Positions 36,573 through 49,847 of a stretch of DNA of 64,000 nucleotides are shown in pieces (within the stretch, counting starts at the first letter, position 1; every line of letters starts with the position of its first letter). The stretch is from Kosakonia arachidis. GTDB taxonomy: Bacteria > Pseudomonadota > Gammaproteobacteria > Enterobacterales > Enterobacteriaceae. The notes under the pieces were generated by a model that did no database searches, had not been told where the DNA came from, and saw only the letters and a list, made by a program, of their open reading frames with translations. The stretch covers positions 1 to 64,000 of the forward strand of contig NZ_FPAU01000004.1 in NCBI RefSeq assembly GCF_900116535.1, in the 5' to 3' direction. Position numbers and translations under genes: made by a program.

Positions 36573-37658
36573 ATGGCAGGTAACACAATTGGACAACTTT
36601 TCCGCGTAACCACGTTTGGCGAATCGCACGGCCTGGCGCTGGGGTGCATCGTTGACGGCGTACCTCCGGGTATTCCGCTGACCGAAGCCGATTTACAACA
36701 CGATCTCGACAGACGACGTCCGGGAACATCTCGCTATACCACCCAGCGTCGCGAAGCCGATCAGGTGAAGATTCTGTCCGGCGTCTTTGAGGGCGTCACC
36801 ACAGGTACCAGCATTGGTCTGCTGATCGAAAACACCGATCAGCGATCGCAGGATTACGGCGCGATTAAAGATCTGTTCCGTCCGGGCCATGCGGATTACA
36901 CCTACGAACAAAAATATGGTCTGCGTGACTATCGCGGCGGCGGCCGTTCCTCCGCGCGCGAAACCGCCATGCGTGTGGCCGCTGGCGCGATCGCCAAGAA
37001 ATATCTGGCGCAGAAATTCGGCATTGTTATTCGCGGCTGTCTGACTCAGATGGGCGAGATCCCGTTGGAGATCAAAGACTGGACGCAGGTTGAACAGAAC
37101 CCATTTTTCTGCCCTGACCCGGACAAAATCGAGGCGCTGGATGAACTGATGCGCGGCTTGAAAAAAGAGGGCGACTCCATCGGTGCGAAAGTGACGGTGG
37201 TGGCCGATGGTGTTCCGGCTGGTTTTGGCGAGCCGGTGTTTGACCGTCTTGATGCTGATATTGCGCATGCGCTGATGAGTATCAACGCGGTGAAAGGCGT
37301 GGAAATCGGCGATGGCTTTGAAGTCGTGAAGCTGCGTGGCAGCGAAAACCGCGACGAAATCACGCAGCTGGGTTTCGGGAGCAACCACGCGGGCGGCATT
37401 CTTGGCGGCATCAGCAGCGGGCAGCAAATTATTGCCAATATCGCACTGAAACCGACGTCGAGTATTACCGTGCCGGGTCGTACGATTAATCGTTTTGGCG
37501 AAGAAGTGGAGATGGTAACCAAAGGCCGTCACGATCCGTGTGTGGGTATTCGGGCCGTGCCGATTGCTGAAGCGATGCTGGCGATCGTGCTGATGGATCA
37601 CTTACTGCGGCAACGTGCACAAAACGCTGATGTCACTACCGATATTCCACGCTGGTAA
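36573..37658 (+). CDS. aroC: Chorismate synthase
   Basis: A 361-aa enzyme converting 5-enolpyruvylshikimate-3-phosphate to chorismate, the last shared step of aromatic synthesis, with reduced FMN. Family signatures are present: [39 protein letters not shown] and the C-terminal [17 protein letters not shown]. The ATG at 36573 is used rather than the adjacent GTG. It leads a cluster with mepA, yfcA, epmC and yfcL at short spacing. Confidence 0.97.
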   Translation: MAGNTIGQLFRVTTFGESHGLALGCIVDGVPPGIPLTEADLQHDLDRRRPGTSRYTTQRREADQVKILSGVFEGVTTGTSIGLLIENTDQRSQDYGAIKDLFRPGHADYTYEQKYGLRDYRGGGRSSARETAMRVAAGAIAKKYLAQKFGIVIRGCLTQMGEIPLEIKDWTQVEQNPFFCPDPDKIEALDELMRGLKKEGDSIGAKVTVVADGVPAGFGEPVFDRLDADIAHALMSINAVKGVEIGDGFEVVKLRGSENRDEITQLGFGSNHAGGILGGISSGQQIIANIALKPTSSITVPGRTINRFGEEVEMVTKGRHDPCVGIRAVPIAEAMLAIVLMDHLLRQRAQNADVTTDIPRW

Positions 37659-37661
37659 ACA

Positions 37662-38486
37662 ATGAAAAAAACGGCAATTGCGCTGTTTACTCTGTTGATG
37701 TGTGCCGCCGCTGTGGCAGCGACACCGTGGCAAAAACTGACTCATCCGGTCGCTGGTAGCCCGCAATCCATTGGTGCCTTCGCCAATGGTTGTATCGTTG
37801 GCGCGCATGCGCTGCCGCTGCAATCGGACAACTATCAGGTAATGCGCACTGACCAGCGGCGCTACTTTGGTCATCCCGATCTGGTGCTGTTTATTCAGCG
37901 TCTGAGCAATCAGGTGCACAATCTGGGGCTGGGGACGATGCTGGTAGGTGATATGGGGATGCCGGCTGGTGGACGTTTTAACGGCGGCCACGCCAGCCAT
38001 CAATCCGGTCTGGATGTTGATATCTTCCTGCAACTACCGAAAACGCGTTGGAGCGCTGCACAGTTGCTGAAACCACAGGCTCTGGATCTCGTCTCACCCG
38101 ATGGTAAGCAGGTCGTGCCTGCGCTGTGGAAGCCGGAAATCAGTAGCATGATCAAACTGGCGGCAAAAGATAACGATGTAACGCGCATTTTCGTTAATCC
38201 GGCGATCAAACAGCAGCTTTGCCTCGATGCTGGAACCGATCGCGACTGGTTGCGTAAAGTGCGTCCGTGGTTCCAGCATCGTGCGCATATGCACGTGCGT
38301 CTGCGTTGCCCGGCCGATAGCCTGGAGTGCCAGGATCAACCTTTGCCACCACCTGGCGATGGTTGTGGAGCAGAACTGCAAAGTTGGTTTGAACCGGCGA
38401 AACCCGGCAGCACAATCCCTGAGAAAAAGACGCCGCCGCCATTGCCGCCGTCTTGTCAGGCTTTACTGGATGAACACGCACTCTGA
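37662..38486 (+). CDS. mepA: Penicillin-insensitive murein endopeptidase MepA
   Basis: A 274-aa periplasmic zinc endopeptidase (LAS family) with a 19-residue signal peptide ending in AVAA. Zinc ligands lie in [16 protein letters not shown] and RAHMHVRL. It cuts D-Ala-mDAP cross-links in peptidoglycan. The C-terminus is proline-rich (TPPPLPPSC). It begins 3 bp after aroC and its stop overlaps the yfcA start (TGATG). Confidence 0.95.
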   Translation: MKKTAIALFTLLMCAAAVAATPWQKLTHPVAGSPQSIGAFANGCIVGAHALPLQSDNYQVMRTDQRRYFGHPDLVLFIQRLSNQVHNLGLGTMLVGDMGMPAGGRFNGGHASHQSGLDVDIFLQLPKTRWSAAQLLKPQALDLVSPDGKQVVPALWKPEISSMIKLAAKDNDVTRIFVNPAIKQQLCLDAGTDRDWLRKVRPWFQHRAHMHVRLRCPADSLECQDQPLPPPGDGCGAELQSWFEPAKPGSTIPEKKTPPPLPPSCQALLDEHAL

Positions 38487-39298
38487 TGGAACTCTTTCAA
38501 CAACTGTTTATGGTATCGCCATTACTGCTGGTGGTGCTTTTCTTTGTCGCGCTGTTGGCCGGCTTTATTGACTCGCTGGCGGGCGGTGGCGGGCTGTTAA
38601 CGGTGCCTGCGTTACTGGCGGCAGGTATGACGCCCGCCGAGGCACTGGCAACGAATAAATTACAGGCCTGTGGCGGTTCGATTTCTGCGTCGCTGTATTT
38701 TATCCGCCGCAAAGTGGTGAATCTTGCCGATCAGAAACTCAATATCCTGATGACCTTTATCGGATCAACTACCGGCGCGCTGCTGGTGCAACATGTGCAA
38801 TCGGATGTGTTACGCCAAATCCTGCCGATCCTGGTGATCTGTATTGGCCTCTACTTTCTGTTGATGCCGAAGCTGGGTGAAGACGATCGTCAGCGTCGTT
38901 TGTACGGGCTACCGTTTGCGCTGGTATCCGGTGGATGTGTGGGTTTTTACGACGGTTTCTTCGGCCCCGGCGCCGGGTCATTCTACGCACTGGCTTTTGT
39001 GACCCTCGCAGGGTACAACCTGGCGAAATCCACCGCGCATGCCAAAGTGCTGAATGCCACCTCGAATATCGGCGGCCTGCTGTTGTTTATTATTGGCGGC
39101 AAAGTTGTATGGGGCACGGGTTTCGTCATGCTGGTCGGGCAGTTTCTCGGCGCGCGGATGGGCTCGCGTCTGGTGCTCAGCAAAGGGCAAAAACTCATTC
39201 GTCCGATGATTGTGATTGTCTCGGCGGTGATGAGTGCAAAACTTCTTTATGACAGTCACGGCCAGGAGATCCTCCATTTTCTGGGGGTGAACGTATGA
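38486..39298 (+). CDS. yfcA: TauE/SafE-family membrane protein YfcA
   Basis: A 270-aa inner-membrane protein with eight or so predicted helices in two TauE-type repeats. Visible signatures are GFIDSLAGGGGLLTVPALLA and GFYDGFFGPGAGSFYALAF. Members export sulfite or organosulfonates in other species; the substrate here is unknown. Start overlaps the mepA stop and its end overlaps epmC by 4 bp, so it is translated as part of the aroC cluster. Confidence 0.94.
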   Translation: MELFQQLFMVSPLLLVVLFFVALLAGFIDSLAGGGGLLTVPALLAAGMTPAEALATNKLQACGGSISASLYFIRRKVVNLADQKLNILMTFIGSTTGALLVQHVQSDVLRQILPILVICIGLYFLLMPKLGEDDRQRRLYGLPFALVSGGCVGFYDGFFGPGAGSFYALAFVTLAGYNLAKSTAHAKVLNATSNIGGLLLFIIGGKVVWGTGFVMLVGQFLGARMGSRLVLSKGQKLIRPMIVIVSAVMSAKLLYDSHGQEILHFLGVNV

Positions 39299-39834
39299 CA
39301 CATCACTACCAACAATTAATTGATATTTTTGACGGTTGCTTTGCCGACGATTTTAATACCCGTCTGATTAAAGGCGACGACGAACCGATTTATCTTCCTG
39401 CTGATGCGAACGCGCCTTATAACCGCATTGTTTTTGCTCATGGTTTTTATGCCAGTGCATTACATGAGATTTCGCACTGGTGTATCGCCGGTGCCGAGCG
39501 TCGTAAGCAGGTGGATTTTGGCTACTGGTATTGCCCTGACGGCCGCGATGCGGTGACGCAGGGGCAGTTCGAGGATGTCGAGGTAAAACCGCAGGCCTTT
39601 GACTGGTTGTTCTGCGTGTCGGCGGGTTTCCCGTTTAATGTCAGTTGCGACAATCTGGAAGGCGATGTTGAATCAGATCGTATCGTATTTCAGCGTCGCG
39701 TTCACGCGCAGGTTATGGCTTATCTGGATCAGGGCATTCCCCCGCGTCCGGCACGTTTTATCAAAGCATTACAGGATTATTATCAAACGCCGCCTTTAGC
39801 GGCAGAACAGTTCCCATGGCCGGAAGATCTTTGA
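39295..39834 (+). CDS. epmC: Elongation factor P hydroxylase EpmC
   Basis: A 179-aa protein that hydroxylates the lysylated Lys of elongation factor P, finishing the EpmA/EpmB modification. The metal-binding block LHEISHWCIAGAERRK and the nearby DFGYWYCPDGRDA are conserved. It overlaps yfcA by 4 bp and is followed by yfcL after 27 bp. Length and sequence match E. coli YfcM. Confidence 0.94.
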   Translation: MTHHYQQLIDIFDGCFADDFNTRLIKGDDEPIYLPADANAPYNRIVFAHGFYASALHEISHWCIAGAERRKQVDFGYWYCPDGRDAVTQGQFEDVEVKPQAFDWLFCVSAGFPFNVSCDNLEGDVESDRIVFQRRVHAQVMAYLDQGIPPRPARFIKALQDYYQTPPLAAEQFPWPEDL

Positions 39835-39861
39835 AGCCATGTTGTCAAAAGAGGAAGAGAG

Positions 39862-40140
39862 ATGATCGCGGAGTTTGAATCACGCATTCTGGCGTTAATC
39901 GATAATATGGTGGATCACGCCAGTGATGATGAGTTGTTTGCGGGCGGTTATCTGCGTGGCCACCTGACGCTGGCGGTGGCTGAACTGGAAGGCGAGGATG
40001 ACTATTCGCCAGAAAATCTGCACCAGAAAGTCACCAGTAGTGTGGAAACCGCCATTCAGGCCGGAGAACTGTCGCCGCGCGATCAGGCGCTGGTGATGGG
40101 CATGTGGGAAAATCTGTATCAGCAGGCGAAGTCGCATTAA
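39862..40140 (+). CDS. yfcL: YfcL family protein
   Basis: A 92-aa acidic, helical protein of the YfcL family; function unknown. It has the conserved ATGs and features [20 protein letters not shown] and a C-terminal [25 protein letters not shown] precedes the ATG. It is the last gene of the aroC cluster, followed by an ERIC element. Confidence 0.92.
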   Translation: MIAEFESRILALIDNMVDHASDDELFAGGYLRGHLTLAVAELEGEDDYSPENLHQKVTSSVETAIQAGELSPRDQALVMGMWENLYQQAKSH

Positions 40141-40149
40141 GGGGCGTTT

Positions 40150-40421
<272 letters not shown>

Positions 40422-40518
40422 CTGGGTAATGCTGACGTTTATCCGGCCAATATCCGGGCCTACGGGTGTAGGTCGGACAAAACAACGCCGCCAGCCTGCA
40501 AAGCCAATGTGGGCACCT

Positions 40519-42519
40519 TCACTTCACCGCTCTGCCTTTCAATAACTTCCTGACCCACAAACGATTCGGATTAAGCGCTGCCAGTGTTTCGCCATCCAGC
40601 GGAATCGGCTCGTCACTCATCTGCGAAGCCAGAATCTCCGCTGCCAGCGGCGCGCTGCACAAACCGCGCGAACCGAGTGCGCCGAGCATGAATAAATCTT
40701 CGTAGATCGGTGCTCTGACCGCTTCCTCCGGCCGTTCTGACAGTTGGGCGTAAGCTGCCAGTGTCGCCTCGAAATCGGCGATATTCCCGACCATTGGCAG
40801 ATGATCCCGCGTTGCACATCGCACACCGCAGCGCGCTTCACCGGCGCTGACATCTACCTCTTTTGCCCAGGCCGCATGCGGGAAACAGTCTATAAGCCGC
40901 TGGCGATTCTGTTGCTGATCTGCCTCGCTGTAATCTGCCGTTTGCTGTCCGCGATGATAGCTGGCACCGATGCAGTGTTGCTGGTTATGCGGGTTCTGCG
41001 GTGTCAGATAACCGTCGTAGCACAGCACCTGGCGAAGCGCAGAGAGCATATTGCTGGTCGGAATATGACTGACCTGACCGGCAACAGGATAAACGGGCAG
41101 TTTCTCCGTTTGCGGGAAATGATGAATGCGATGCCCGTTGGCCAGCACTACTGCTGCATGTGTTCGCAGGCCACCACGGCGGAAATGAAGTTGCCAGCGC
41201 TGTTCTTCACGGCTCAAGCGTTCAACATCATGTCCATAATGCACTTGCAGGCCTTGCTCGCAGGCCAGCTTAATCGTAGCAGCCGTTAACTGCGCCGGGC
41301 AGAGCCAGCCGCCGAGCGGATAATTCACACCTTCGCATTCCGTTTCCACGCCAGTTTCGGCTTTCACCGCCTGAGCGTCAATCGCACTGGCAATCTCCGG
41401 CGGCAGATCCAGCGTCAACATTTGCGCGATTTTTTGTTGGCTTTTTTCATCCCATCCAAGTTGTGTGACGCCGCACCACTGATGGTCAAACGTCACGGGT
41501 AACGCATCGTACAGACGACGGGCAAAGGTAAATGCCGCGGGAAAGAAGCGGGTCAGCGCCGGATCGTGAGCACTGAGCAGAGGATAAAGCGCTCCCTGGC
41601 GGTTGCCGGATGCACCTTCGGCGGGCGCATCATCGGCGCAGTAAAGCGTCACCTGCCAGCCGCGTCGTAGCAAGGCCAGCGATAACAGCGCGCTGGCGAC
41701 ACCGCCGCCAATCAGAGCCACATCACGTACCTCTGTGCCGCTGCGGGCAAACCACGGCGTACGCGGTACAGGCGCAATGACATTTTCCATTACGCCGGTC
41801 AGCATTTCGCGTTTGCGACCAAAACCTTTACTTTTGCGCATAGTAAACCCGGCCTCCTGCAAACCCCGACGAACAAAACCGGCCGAGGTAAAGGTCGCCA
41901 GTGTGCCGCCCGGTCTTGCCAGACGAGCCATCGCGGCAAACAGGTTAGGGGTCCACATATCCGGGTTTTTCGCCGGGGCAAAGCCATCCAGGAACCAGGC
42001 GTCAACGCGCTGGTTTAGTGAATCATCGAGCATATCGGTGAGTTGATTGATATCGCCAAACCATAAATCCAGCGTCACACGACCTTCATCGAGCAGCAGT
42101 CGGTGGCAGCCACTAAAGGGTAGTGGCCACTGCGTCTGTAGCTGTTCCGCCCATGACGCCAGTTCCGGCCAGTGCGCGTGGGCTTTGCGCAGATCTTCCC
42201 GGGTGAGAGGAAATTTTTCAAAACTGATGAAATGTAATCTTTCCAGGGTAGCGTCAGGATTGGTTGCGCGAAAGACCGCGAATGCCTGCCACAACGTGAG
42301 GAAATTCAGACCGGTGCCAAAACCGCTCTCCGCGACCACAAACAGCGGGCGCGGGTGATCAGGGAAACGTTGTTCCAGTTGGTTGCCGCCGAGGAAAACA
42401 TAACGCGTCTCTTCCAGCCCGTTATCATTAGAGAAATAGACGTCGTCGAAATCTCGGGAAACAGGTGTACCTTCAGCGTTGAATTCGAGGTTGGCGGATT
42501 GTATAGCGGTTTGTTTCAC
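40519..42519 (-). CDS. mnmC: Bifunctional tRNA modification enzyme MnmC
   Basis: A 666-aa fusion enzyme completing mnm5s2U at the tRNA wobble position. The N-terminal methyltransferase (about 1-245) has [15 protein letters not shown] and [17 protein letters not shown]. The C-terminal FAD oxidoreductase begins at [18 protein letters not shown] and includes [13 protein letters not shown] and [14 protein letters not shown]-like motifs. The GTG at 42519 ([13 protein letters not shown]) is preferred by comparison with E. coli; a 41-residue upstream extension runs into the fabB promoter. It is divergent from fabB. Confidence 0.94.
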   Translation of the reverse strand: MKQTAIQSANLEFNAEGTPVSRDFDDVYFSNDNGLEETRYVFLGGNQLEQRFPDHPRPLFVVAESGFGTGLNFLTLWQAFAVFRATNPDATLERLHFISFEKFPLTREDLRKAHAHWPELASWAEQLQTQWPLPFSGCHRLLLDEGRVTLDLWFGDINQLTDMLDDSLNQRVDAWFLDGFAPAKNPDMWTPNLFAAMARLARPGGTLATFTSAGFVRRGLQEAGFTMRKSKGFGRKREMLTGVMENVIAPVPRTPWFARSGTEVRDVALIGGGVASALLSLALLRRGWQVTLYCADDAPAEGASGNRQGALYPLLSAHDPALTRFFPAAFTFARRLYDALPVTFDHQWCGVTQLGWDEKSQQKIAQMLTLDLPPEIASAIDAQAVKAETGVETECEGVNYPLGGWLCPAQLTAATIKLACEQGLQVHYGHDVERLSREEQRWQLHFRRGGLRTHAAVVLANGHRIHHFPQTEKLPVYPVAGQVSHIPTSNMLSALRQVLCYDGYLTPQNPHNQQHCIGASYHRGQQTADYSEADQQQNRQRLIDCFPHAAWAKEVDVSAGEARCGVRCATRDHLPMVGNIADFEATLAAYAQLSERPEEAVRAPIYEDLFMLGALGSRGLCSAPLAAEILASQMSDEPIPLDGETLAALNPNRLWVRKLLKGRAVK

Positions 42520-42594
42520 GTAAGTTACTCGTCCATCAGGCAGTGTCTCGATCTTAACGGGGGACAAAGAAAGGCGCAAATTTCCACCGAAAAT

Positions 42595-42630
42595 GTCTGA
42601 TCGGACTTGTTCGGCGTACAAGTGTACGCT
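42595..42630 (+). promoter_or_regulatory. FadR and FabR sites of fabB
   Basis: GTCTGATCGGACTTGTT (42595-42611) matches the FadR consensus; FadR activates fabB in E. coli. Directly after it GGCGTACAAGTGTACGCT (42613-42630) is the FabR-type palindrome, by which FabR represses fabB when unsaturated fatty acids are plentiful. Both lie 45-80 bp before the start codon. Confidence 0.8.
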
Positions 42631-42674
42631 ATCTTGCGACACGAAACTTAATTAGTGCGACTTAGGGGTATTGA

Positions 42675-43889
42675 ATGAAACGTGCAGTGATTACTGGCCT
42701 GGGCATCGTTTCCAGCATTGGTAATAACCAGCAGGAAGTCCTGGCATCTCTGCGTGAAGGACGCTCAGGGATCACATTCTCTCAGGAATTTAAAGATTCC
42801 GGCATGCGCAGCCACGTATGGGGTAACGTTAAACTGGACACCACTGGTTTGATCGACCGTAAAGTGGTTCGTTTCATGAACGATGCCTCTATCTATTCCT
42901 ATCTTTCCATGCAGCAGGCGATTGAAGACGCTGGTCTGAAAGATGAGGTTTATCAGAACAACCCACGAGTGGGCCTGATTGCAGGTTCCGGCGGTTCTTC
43001 TAAATCTCAGGTTTTCGGCGCTGATGCAATGCGTAGCCCGCGTGGTCTGAAAGCTGTGGGTCCTTATGTAGTGACTAAAGCGATGGCGTCGGCAGTGTCC
43101 GCTTGCCTCGCAACACCCTTTAAAATCCACGGTGTTAACTACTCTATCAGTTCTGCTTGCGCCACTTCTGCGCACTGCATCGGTAACGCGGTAGAACAGA
43201 TTCAACTGGGCAAACAGGACATCGTTTTTGCTGGCGGCGGCGAAGAGCTGTGCTGGGAAATGGCCTGTGAATTTGACGCGATGGGCGCGCTGTCCACCAA
43301 ATACAACGAAACGCCAGAAAAAGCGTCCCGTACCTATGACACGCACCGTGATGGTTTCATTATCGCGGGCGGTGGCGGTATGGTTGTTGTTGAAGAGCTG
43401 GAGCATGCACTGGCACGCGGCGCGCACATCTACGCAGAGATCGTTGGCTACGGCGCGACTTCTGATGGTGCGGATATGGTAGCGCCGTCAGGCGAAGGCG
43501 CAGTACGTTGCATGAAGATGGCAATGCAAGACGTTGATACACCGATCGACTACCTGAATTCCCACGGCACGTCCACACCGGTTGGTGACGTGAAGGAACT
43601 GGGCGCTATCCGCGAAGTGTTCGGCGACAACAGTCCGGCTATCTCCGCCACCAAAGCGATGACCGGTCACTCTTTGGGTGCTGCTGGCGTACAGGAAGCG
43701 ATCTACTCATTGCTGATGCTGGAACACGGTTTTATCGCGCCGAGCATTAACATTGACGAGCTGGACGAGCAGGCTGCTGGCCTGAACATCGTGACAAAAC
43801 CTATGGAAGCTGCTCTGACGACGGTAATGTCCAACAGCTTCGGTTTTGGCGGTACTAACGCCACATTGGTGATGCGCAAACTTAAATAA
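42675..43889 (+). CDS. fabB: Beta-ketoacyl-ACP synthase I
   Basis: A 404-aa condensing enzyme needed for unsaturated fatty acid synthesis. The catalytic Cys lies in [16 protein letters not shown] (about residue 163), with the two histidines in [11 protein letters not shown] and [12 protein letters not shown], and the loop [11 protein letters not shown] near the end. It elongates cis-3-decenoyl-ACP. It is monocistronic with a strong terminator and is controlled by the adjacent FadR/FabR sites. Confidence 0.97.
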   Translation: MKRAVITGLGIVSSIGNNQQEVLASLREGRSGITFSQEFKDSGMRSHVWGNVKLDTTGLIDRKVVRFMNDASIYSYLSMQQAIEDAGLKDEVYQNNPRVGLIAGSGGSSKSQVFGADAMRSPRGLKAVGPYVVTKAMASAVSACLATPFKIHGVNYSISSACATSAHCIGNAVEQIQLGKQDIVFAGGGEELCWEMACEFDAMGALSTKYNETPEKASRTYDTHRDGFIIAGGGGMVVVEELEHALARGAHIYAEIVGYGATSDGADMVAPSGEGAVRCMKMAMQDVDTPIDYLNSHGTSTPVGDVKELGAIREVFGDNSPAISATKAMTGHSLGAAGVQEAIYSLLMLEHGFIAPSINIDELDEQAAGLNIVTKPMEAALTTVMSNSFGFGGTNATLVMRKLK

Positions 43890-43919
43890 GTTTGTCCGCA
43901 AGCAGATCAAGCAGATGAA

Positions 43920-43943
43920 GAGAGCCACTGGCTCTCTTTTTTT
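43920..43943 (+). terminator. Terminator after fabB
   Basis: GAGAGCC-ACT-GGCTCTC followed by a T run is a textbook intrinsic terminator 30 bp after the fabB stop. Confidence 0.9.
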
Positions 43944-44101
43944 ATGCATTGACAAGCTGTCGTGGCGGTCGACAGACTCCTTGCCGCAACATGCTCAACA
44001 CGATAATACGCCAGCGGTTAACATTCACCACCGCACCTTAATCCTTGCAATCAGGTAGAGTGGCATGTCACTGCCAAATCCCACCTTACTTGGCGTTATA
44101 A

Positions 44102-45631
<1,530 letters not shown>

Positions 45632-45635
45632 CGAT

Positions 45636-45663
45636 AACCCCCTCCGTCCGGAGGGGGTTTTTT
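45636..45663 (+). terminator. Terminator after GH1 gene
   Basis: AACCCCCTCCG-TC-CGGAGGGGGTT followed by T residues; it lies between the convergent GH1 and flk genes. Confidence 0.9.
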
Positions 45664-46681
45664 AACTCACCAGCCAGAAAAGCGCTAATGCGATAAGCAG
45701 GACGATAAAAAAGAACCCGGGTCGCGTGGAAATTGATTTTATCGTTTCGACAATGGGGGCGACAAACGGGCTGTAAATGGGTTGAATATCGCGCACTTCA
45801 AATGTACCCGTCGCACGTTCTGTGCGGCGTAAAAAGACCTGATTAAGAATGTCTTGAACCTGCGACGTCGTCAGGATTGTCTGCGGCGTAGCCTGCCATG
45901 TCTGCTGGGCATACTCGGTAATAGTACGCATTTCTGTATCATCCAGCGGTTGTTTCAGGGCAGTCTGGATCGTGTGCAGCGTAGGTGCGCTATGTGTGCT
46001 TAACGTCTGTCGCGCCTGCAGCCATGTCATCAGCGGCGCGAAATGTTTCGCCGGAATCAGCTCACCGGTTTTGACGCCGGAAAGCTCCATCATCGACTGC
46101 CAGATTAATTTACCGGATTCGCCTGTTGCTGCCGCCAGTTTCGTCACCGCCTGGTTCAGTGAGTTGTGCTCGGCAGGCAGCAATGGACGCTCGGTGACCG
46201 GACGTTGCAGCGGCTGCGGGATGGTTATCTGGTTATTCTGCAACAGGGTTAGCACAGTTTTTAACTGCTGAGGCGTCAACTGGCTGAGCGCCGTCTGACC
46301 AAACTGCTGACGAATAAAATCGCTCACCGCCTGGCGATTATTCCCCTGGCTTAACAGCTCCGTCAGCTGTGAGATCACCTGGCGGGTGGTGTGATTCTGC
46401 GTTGCAGTTTCTACGCGCTGGTTGAGGTTCTGCTCAGCAGCAGGAAAGTGGCGTGAGAGCAGCGGGGCGTCATTCTTCAGCCCTAAATCGTGTTTGATGC
46501 CAGCCCATACTTCCGCGCTTTGCTGCTGCGTTAGCGCAATTAAGCGAATAACCAGTCGCTCCAGCACGGTACGTTGCAGGGTGGATAAGGGCTGTTCGCC
46601 AGCATTATTCGCGGCGTTCGCGGGTTGTGTCGGCTCTTGCCCTGGAGGGCGCGCGGGCGTCCCCGGAATGGGTTGCATCAT
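45662..46681 (-). CDS. flk: Flagellar regulator Flk
   Basis: A 339-aa protein anchored by a C-terminal membrane helix ([17 protein letters not shown]). The N-terminus is Pro/Gln-rich, the middle helical with the family [18 protein letters not shown] segment. Flk prevents premature export-specificity switching of the flagellar type III system before the P- and L-rings are built. It is divergent from pdxB, as in E. coli. The ATG-ATG start has GAGAGG upstream. Confidence 0.93.
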   Translation of the reverse strand: MMQPIPGTPARPPGQEPTQPANAANNAGEQPLSTLQRTVLERLVIRLIALTQQQSAEVWAGIKHDLGLKNDAPLLSRHFPAAEQNLNQRVETATQNHTTRQVISQLTELLSQGNNRQAVSDFIRQQFGQTALSQLTPQQLKTVLTLLQNNQITIPQPLQRPVTERPLLPAEHNSLNQAVTKLAAATGESGKLIWQSMMELSGVKTGELIPAKHFAPLMTWLQARQTLSTHSAPTLHTIQTALKQPLDDTEMRTITEYAQQTWQATPQTILTTSQVQDILNQVFLRRTERATGTFEVRDIQPIYSPFVAPIVETIKSISTRPGFFFIVLLIALALFWLVS

Positions 46682-46791
46682 GGATTTCCTCTCACTCTCG
46701 CATGGCGGTAGTCGGCATTGCAGGTATGCCTGGCGGCGAGATTATGGCACACTTGCGCGCTCAACTCCCGTTCTCAAACAGGTACTGTAGC

Positions 46792-47928
46792 GTGAAAATC
46801 CTTGTTGATGAAAATATGCCTTATGCCCGCGATCTTTTTAGCCGTCTGGGTGAAGTGAAAGCGGTTCCCGGTCGCCCAATCCCGCTTTCGGAACTGGCCG
46901 ATGCTGATGCGTTAATGGTGCGCTCCGTGACGAAAATCAACGAGGCATTATTACAGGGGACGGGGATCAAATTTGTCGGTACGGCAACCGCAGGAACTGA
47001 CCATGTTGATGAAGGGTATTTGCAACAAGCGGGGATTGGCTTTTCCGCAGCGCCAGGCTGTAACGCCATTGCGGTTGTAGAGTATGTATTCTCTTCGTTA
47101 TTGATGCTGGCAGAGCGCGAAGGCTTTGCTCTTAAAGATCGTACAGTCGGGATTGTCGGTGTGGGTAATGTGGGTGGACGCTTACAGGCGCGCCTCGAAG
47201 CGCTGGGCATCCGCACGCTGCTATGCGATCCGCCGCGCGCCGATCGTGGTGATGACGGTGATTTCCGCTCGCTTGATGAGCTGGTGCGTGAAGCTGATGT
47301 GCTGACTTTCCATACACCGCTGTTTAGAGAGGGGCCGTATAAAACGCTGCACCTTGCGGATAATGCTCTGCTGGCGCGTCTGAAACCTGGCACTATTCTG
47401 ATTAATGCCTGTCGTGGCCCGGTGGTGGATAATGCGGCGCTGTTGCAGCGTTTACAGGCGGGACAAGCGCTTCATGTGGTGCTGGACGTCTGGGAGCCGG
47501 AACCTGACCTCAACGTAGAACTGCTGCAACGCGTTGACATTAGCACCTCGCATATCGCCGGATATACCCTTGAAGGTAAAGCTCGCGGCACAACGCAAGT
47601 GTTTGAAGCTTATAGTGAATTTATCGGTAAACGGACGCAAGTATCGCTTGATACGCTACTGCCTGCGCCGGAATTTGGCCGCATAACGCTGCACGGTCCT
47701 CTTGATCAGTCAACGCTAAAAAGACTGGTTCATTTGGTGTATGATGTGCGCCGTGACGATGCGTTGCTGCGAAAAGTGGCAGGCATGCCGGGTGAATTTG
47801 ATAAGTTACGTAAAAACTATCTTGAGCGTCGCGAATGGTCATCATTGTATGTACAGTGCGATGATGCCAGTGCCGCCGAACTGTTGCGGCAACTGGGTTT
47901 TAACGCCACGCACACCCCGGCTCGTTAA
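46792..47928 (+). CDS. pdxB: 4-phosphoerythronate dehydrogenase PdxB
   Basis: A 378-aa D-2-hydroxyacid dehydrogenase for the second step of pyridoxal phosphate synthesis. The NAD-binding motif [13 protein letters not shown] lies at about residue 117; the catalytic Arg is in [10 protein letters not shown] and the His in [13 protein letters not shown]. The GTG at 46792 starts the conserved [14 protein letters not shown]; a longer upstream frame overlaps divergent flk and is unsupported. usg, truA, dedA and accD follow in the same direction. Confidence 0.95.
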   Translation: MKILVDENMPYARDLFSRLGEVKAVPGRPIPLSELADADALMVRSVTKINEALLQGTGIKFVGTATAGTDHVDEGYLQQAGIGFSAAPGCNAIAVVEYVFSSLLMLAEREGFALKDRTVGIVGVGNVGGRLQARLEALGIRTLLCDPPRADRGDDGDFRSLDELVREADVLTFHTPLFREGPYKTLHLADNALLARLKPGTILINACRGPVVDNAALLQRLQAGQALHVVLDVWEPEPDLNVELLQRVDISTSHIAGYTLEGKARGTTQVFEAYSEFIGKRTQVSLDTLLPAPEFGRITLHGPLDQSTLKRLVHLVYDVRRDDALLRKVAGMPGEFDKLRKNYLERREWSSLYVQCDDASAAELLRQLGFNATHTPAR

Positions 47929-47942
47929 TGTCTTCTTAATGC

Positions 47943-47967
47943 TCCCTGCGGAACAATGCCGCAGGGA
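47943..47967 (+). terminator. Hairpin between pdxB and usg
   Basis: TCCCTGCGG-AACAATG-CCGCAGGGA forms a 9-bp stem followed by CGCTTTATTT, so it may attenuate read-through into usg. Confidence 0.6.
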
Positions 47968-47993
47968 CGCTTTATTTCCTGGAGTAAATCACC

Positions 47994-49007
47994 ATGTCTG
48001 AAGGCTGGAATATTGCCGTTCTTGGCGCCACTGGCGCTGTCGGAGAAGCCTTGCTCGAAACGCTGCAGGAGCGCCAGTTCCCGGTAGGCGAACTCTACGC
48101 GCTGGCCAGAGAAGAGAGTGCGGGCGAAAACTTGCGTTTTGCGGGTAAAACTGTGCGCGTAGAAGATGTTGCCAGTTTTGACTGGACGCAGGCGCAACTG
48201 GCATTTTTTGTCGCCGGTGCGCAGGCATCTGCAACCTGGATTGAAGAGGCCACCAACGCGGGTTGCCTGGTGATCGATACCAGCGGTCTGTTTGCGCTGG
48301 AGCCAGATGTGCCGCTGGTCATGCCGGACGTTAACCCCTTTGTGCTCGCAGATTACCGAAACCGCAATATTATTGCCGTGCCAGACAGCCTGACCAGCCA
48401 ACTGCTGGCCGGTATTAAGCCGTTGATTGACGAAGGCGGTTTTTCACGCGTATCCGTTACCAGCATGCTGTCTGTTTCGCGCAACGGCAAACAGGCGGTC
48501 AATGGGTTGGCAGGGCAGAGCGCCAAACTGCTGAATGGCATCCCGATTGACGAAGATGACTATTTTGGCCGCCAGCTTGCATTCAACATGTTGCCGCTGC
48601 TGCCGGATAGTGAAGGTAGCGTGCGTGAAGAGCGAGTGATTATCGATCAGATGCGCAAAATTTTGCAGGATGACGGTCTGATGATCTCCGCGAACTGCGT
48701 ACAGTCGCCGGTATTTTACGGCCATGCGCAGATGGTCAGTTTTGAAGCGCTGCGTCCGCTGGCTGCTGAAGAAGCGCGCGATGCATTTGCCCGTTTTGAC
48801 GAAATTGTATTGTCTGAAGAGAATGAATTTCCTACTCAGGTGGGTGATGCTTCCGGTCAGACGCATCTTTCTGTCGGCTGTATCCGTAATGATTACGGTA
48901 TGCCGGAGCAGATCCAGTTCTGGTCGGTGGCCGACAACGTTCGCTTCGGTGGCGCGCTGATGGCGGTCAAAACCGCCGAGAAACTGGTGCAGGAGTATTT
49001 GTACTGA
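47994..49007 (+). CDS. usg: Aspartate-semialdehyde dehydrogenase-like protein Usg
   Basis: A 337-aa member of the aspartate-semialdehyde dehydrogenase family with the NADP-binding start [18 protein letters not shown]. At the place where true enzymes carry the catalytic Cys (PNCST) it reads PDSLTS, so it is probably not an active dehydrogenase; the same is true of E. coli Usg. The role is unknown. Its stop overlaps the truA start (TGATG), showing translational coupling to a tRNA-modifying gene. Confidence 0.93.
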   Translation: MSEGWNIAVLGATGAVGEALLETLQERQFPVGELYALAREESAGENLRFAGKTVRVEDVASFDWTQAQLAFFVAGAQASATWIEEATNAGCLVIDTSGLFALEPDVPLVMPDVNPFVLADYRNRNIIAVPDSLTSQLLAGIKPLIDEGGFSRVSVTSMLSVSRNGKQAVNGLAGQSAKLLNGIPIDEDDYFGRQLAFNMLPLLPDSEGSVREERVIIDQMRKILQDDGLMISANCVQSPVFYGHAQMVSFEALRPLAAEEARDAFARFDEIVLSEENEFPTQVGDASGQTHLSVGCIRNDYGMPEQIQFWSVADNVRFGGALMAVKTAEKLVQEYLY

Positions 49008-49819
49008 TGCAGGACGAAGTCAAAGCGCCAGTCTACAAAATTGCGCTGGGTATTGAGTACGACGGTAGCAAGTATTACGGCTGGCAGCGTCAGCAAGAAG
49101 TGCGCAGTGTGCAGGAGAAGCTGGAAAAAGCCCTCTCGCAGGTCGCTAATGAACCGATTAACGTGTTCTGCGCTGGTAGAACTGACGCAGGTGTGCATGC
49201 AACAGGGCAGGTGGTGCATTTCGAAACGACTTCGCTGCGCAAAGATGCCGCCTGGACGTTAGGGGTTAATGCGAATTTGCCTGCTGACATCGCGGTGCGC
49301 TGGGTAAAAACTGTTGCCGATGATTTTCATGCTCGTTTCAGCGCTACGGCTCGCCGTTACCGCTACATTATTTACAACCATCGTTTACGTCCGGCGGTGT
49401 TAGGCAACGGAGTTACGCACTACCACCAACCGCTGGATGCCGGGCGGATGCATCGCGCCGCGCAGTGCCTGCTTGGCGAAAATGATTTTACCTCGTTTCG
49501 TGCGGTGCAGTGCCAGTCGCGCACGCCGTGGCGCAATCTGATGCATATCAACGTCAGTCGCTACGGCAATTACATTGTGGTGGATATCAAAGCCAATGCC
49601 TTTGTACATCATATGGTCAGGAATATCGTCGGTAGCCTGATGGAAGTGGGTGCCAACAACCAGCCGGAGAGCTGGATAGCAGAGTTGCTGGCGGTCAAGG
49701 ATCGCACGCTGGCGGCAGCAACGGCGAAAGCGGAAGGGTTATATCTGGTGGCGGTGGATTATCCAGCGCGTTTCGACCTTCCGACTGCGCCAATGGGCCC
49801 GCTGTTCCTGGCGGACTAG
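49007..49819 (+). CDS. truA: tRNA pseudouridine synthase TruA
   Basis: A 270-aa enzyme making pseudouridine at tRNA positions 38-40. The catalytic Asp lies in [18 protein letters not shown] at about residue 60. [21 protein letters not shown] is the second family block. Start overlaps the usg stop. Length equals E. coli. Confidence 0.96.
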   Translation: MQDEVKAPVYKIALGIEYDGSKYYGWQRQQEVRSVQEKLEKALSQVANEPINVFCAGRTDAGVHATGQVVHFETTSLRKDAAWTLGVNANLPADIAVRWVKTVADDFHARFSATARRYRYIIYNHRLRPAVLGNGVTHYHQPLDAGRMHRAAQCLLGENDFTSFRAVQCQSRTPWRNLMHINVSRYGNYIVVDIKANAFVHHMVRNIVGSLMEVGANNQPESWIAELLAVKDRTLAAATAKAEGLYLVAVDYPARFDLPTAPMGPLFLAD

Positions 49820-49847
49820 TCGCAATTCGTAAAAGGCAAAAGTAAAT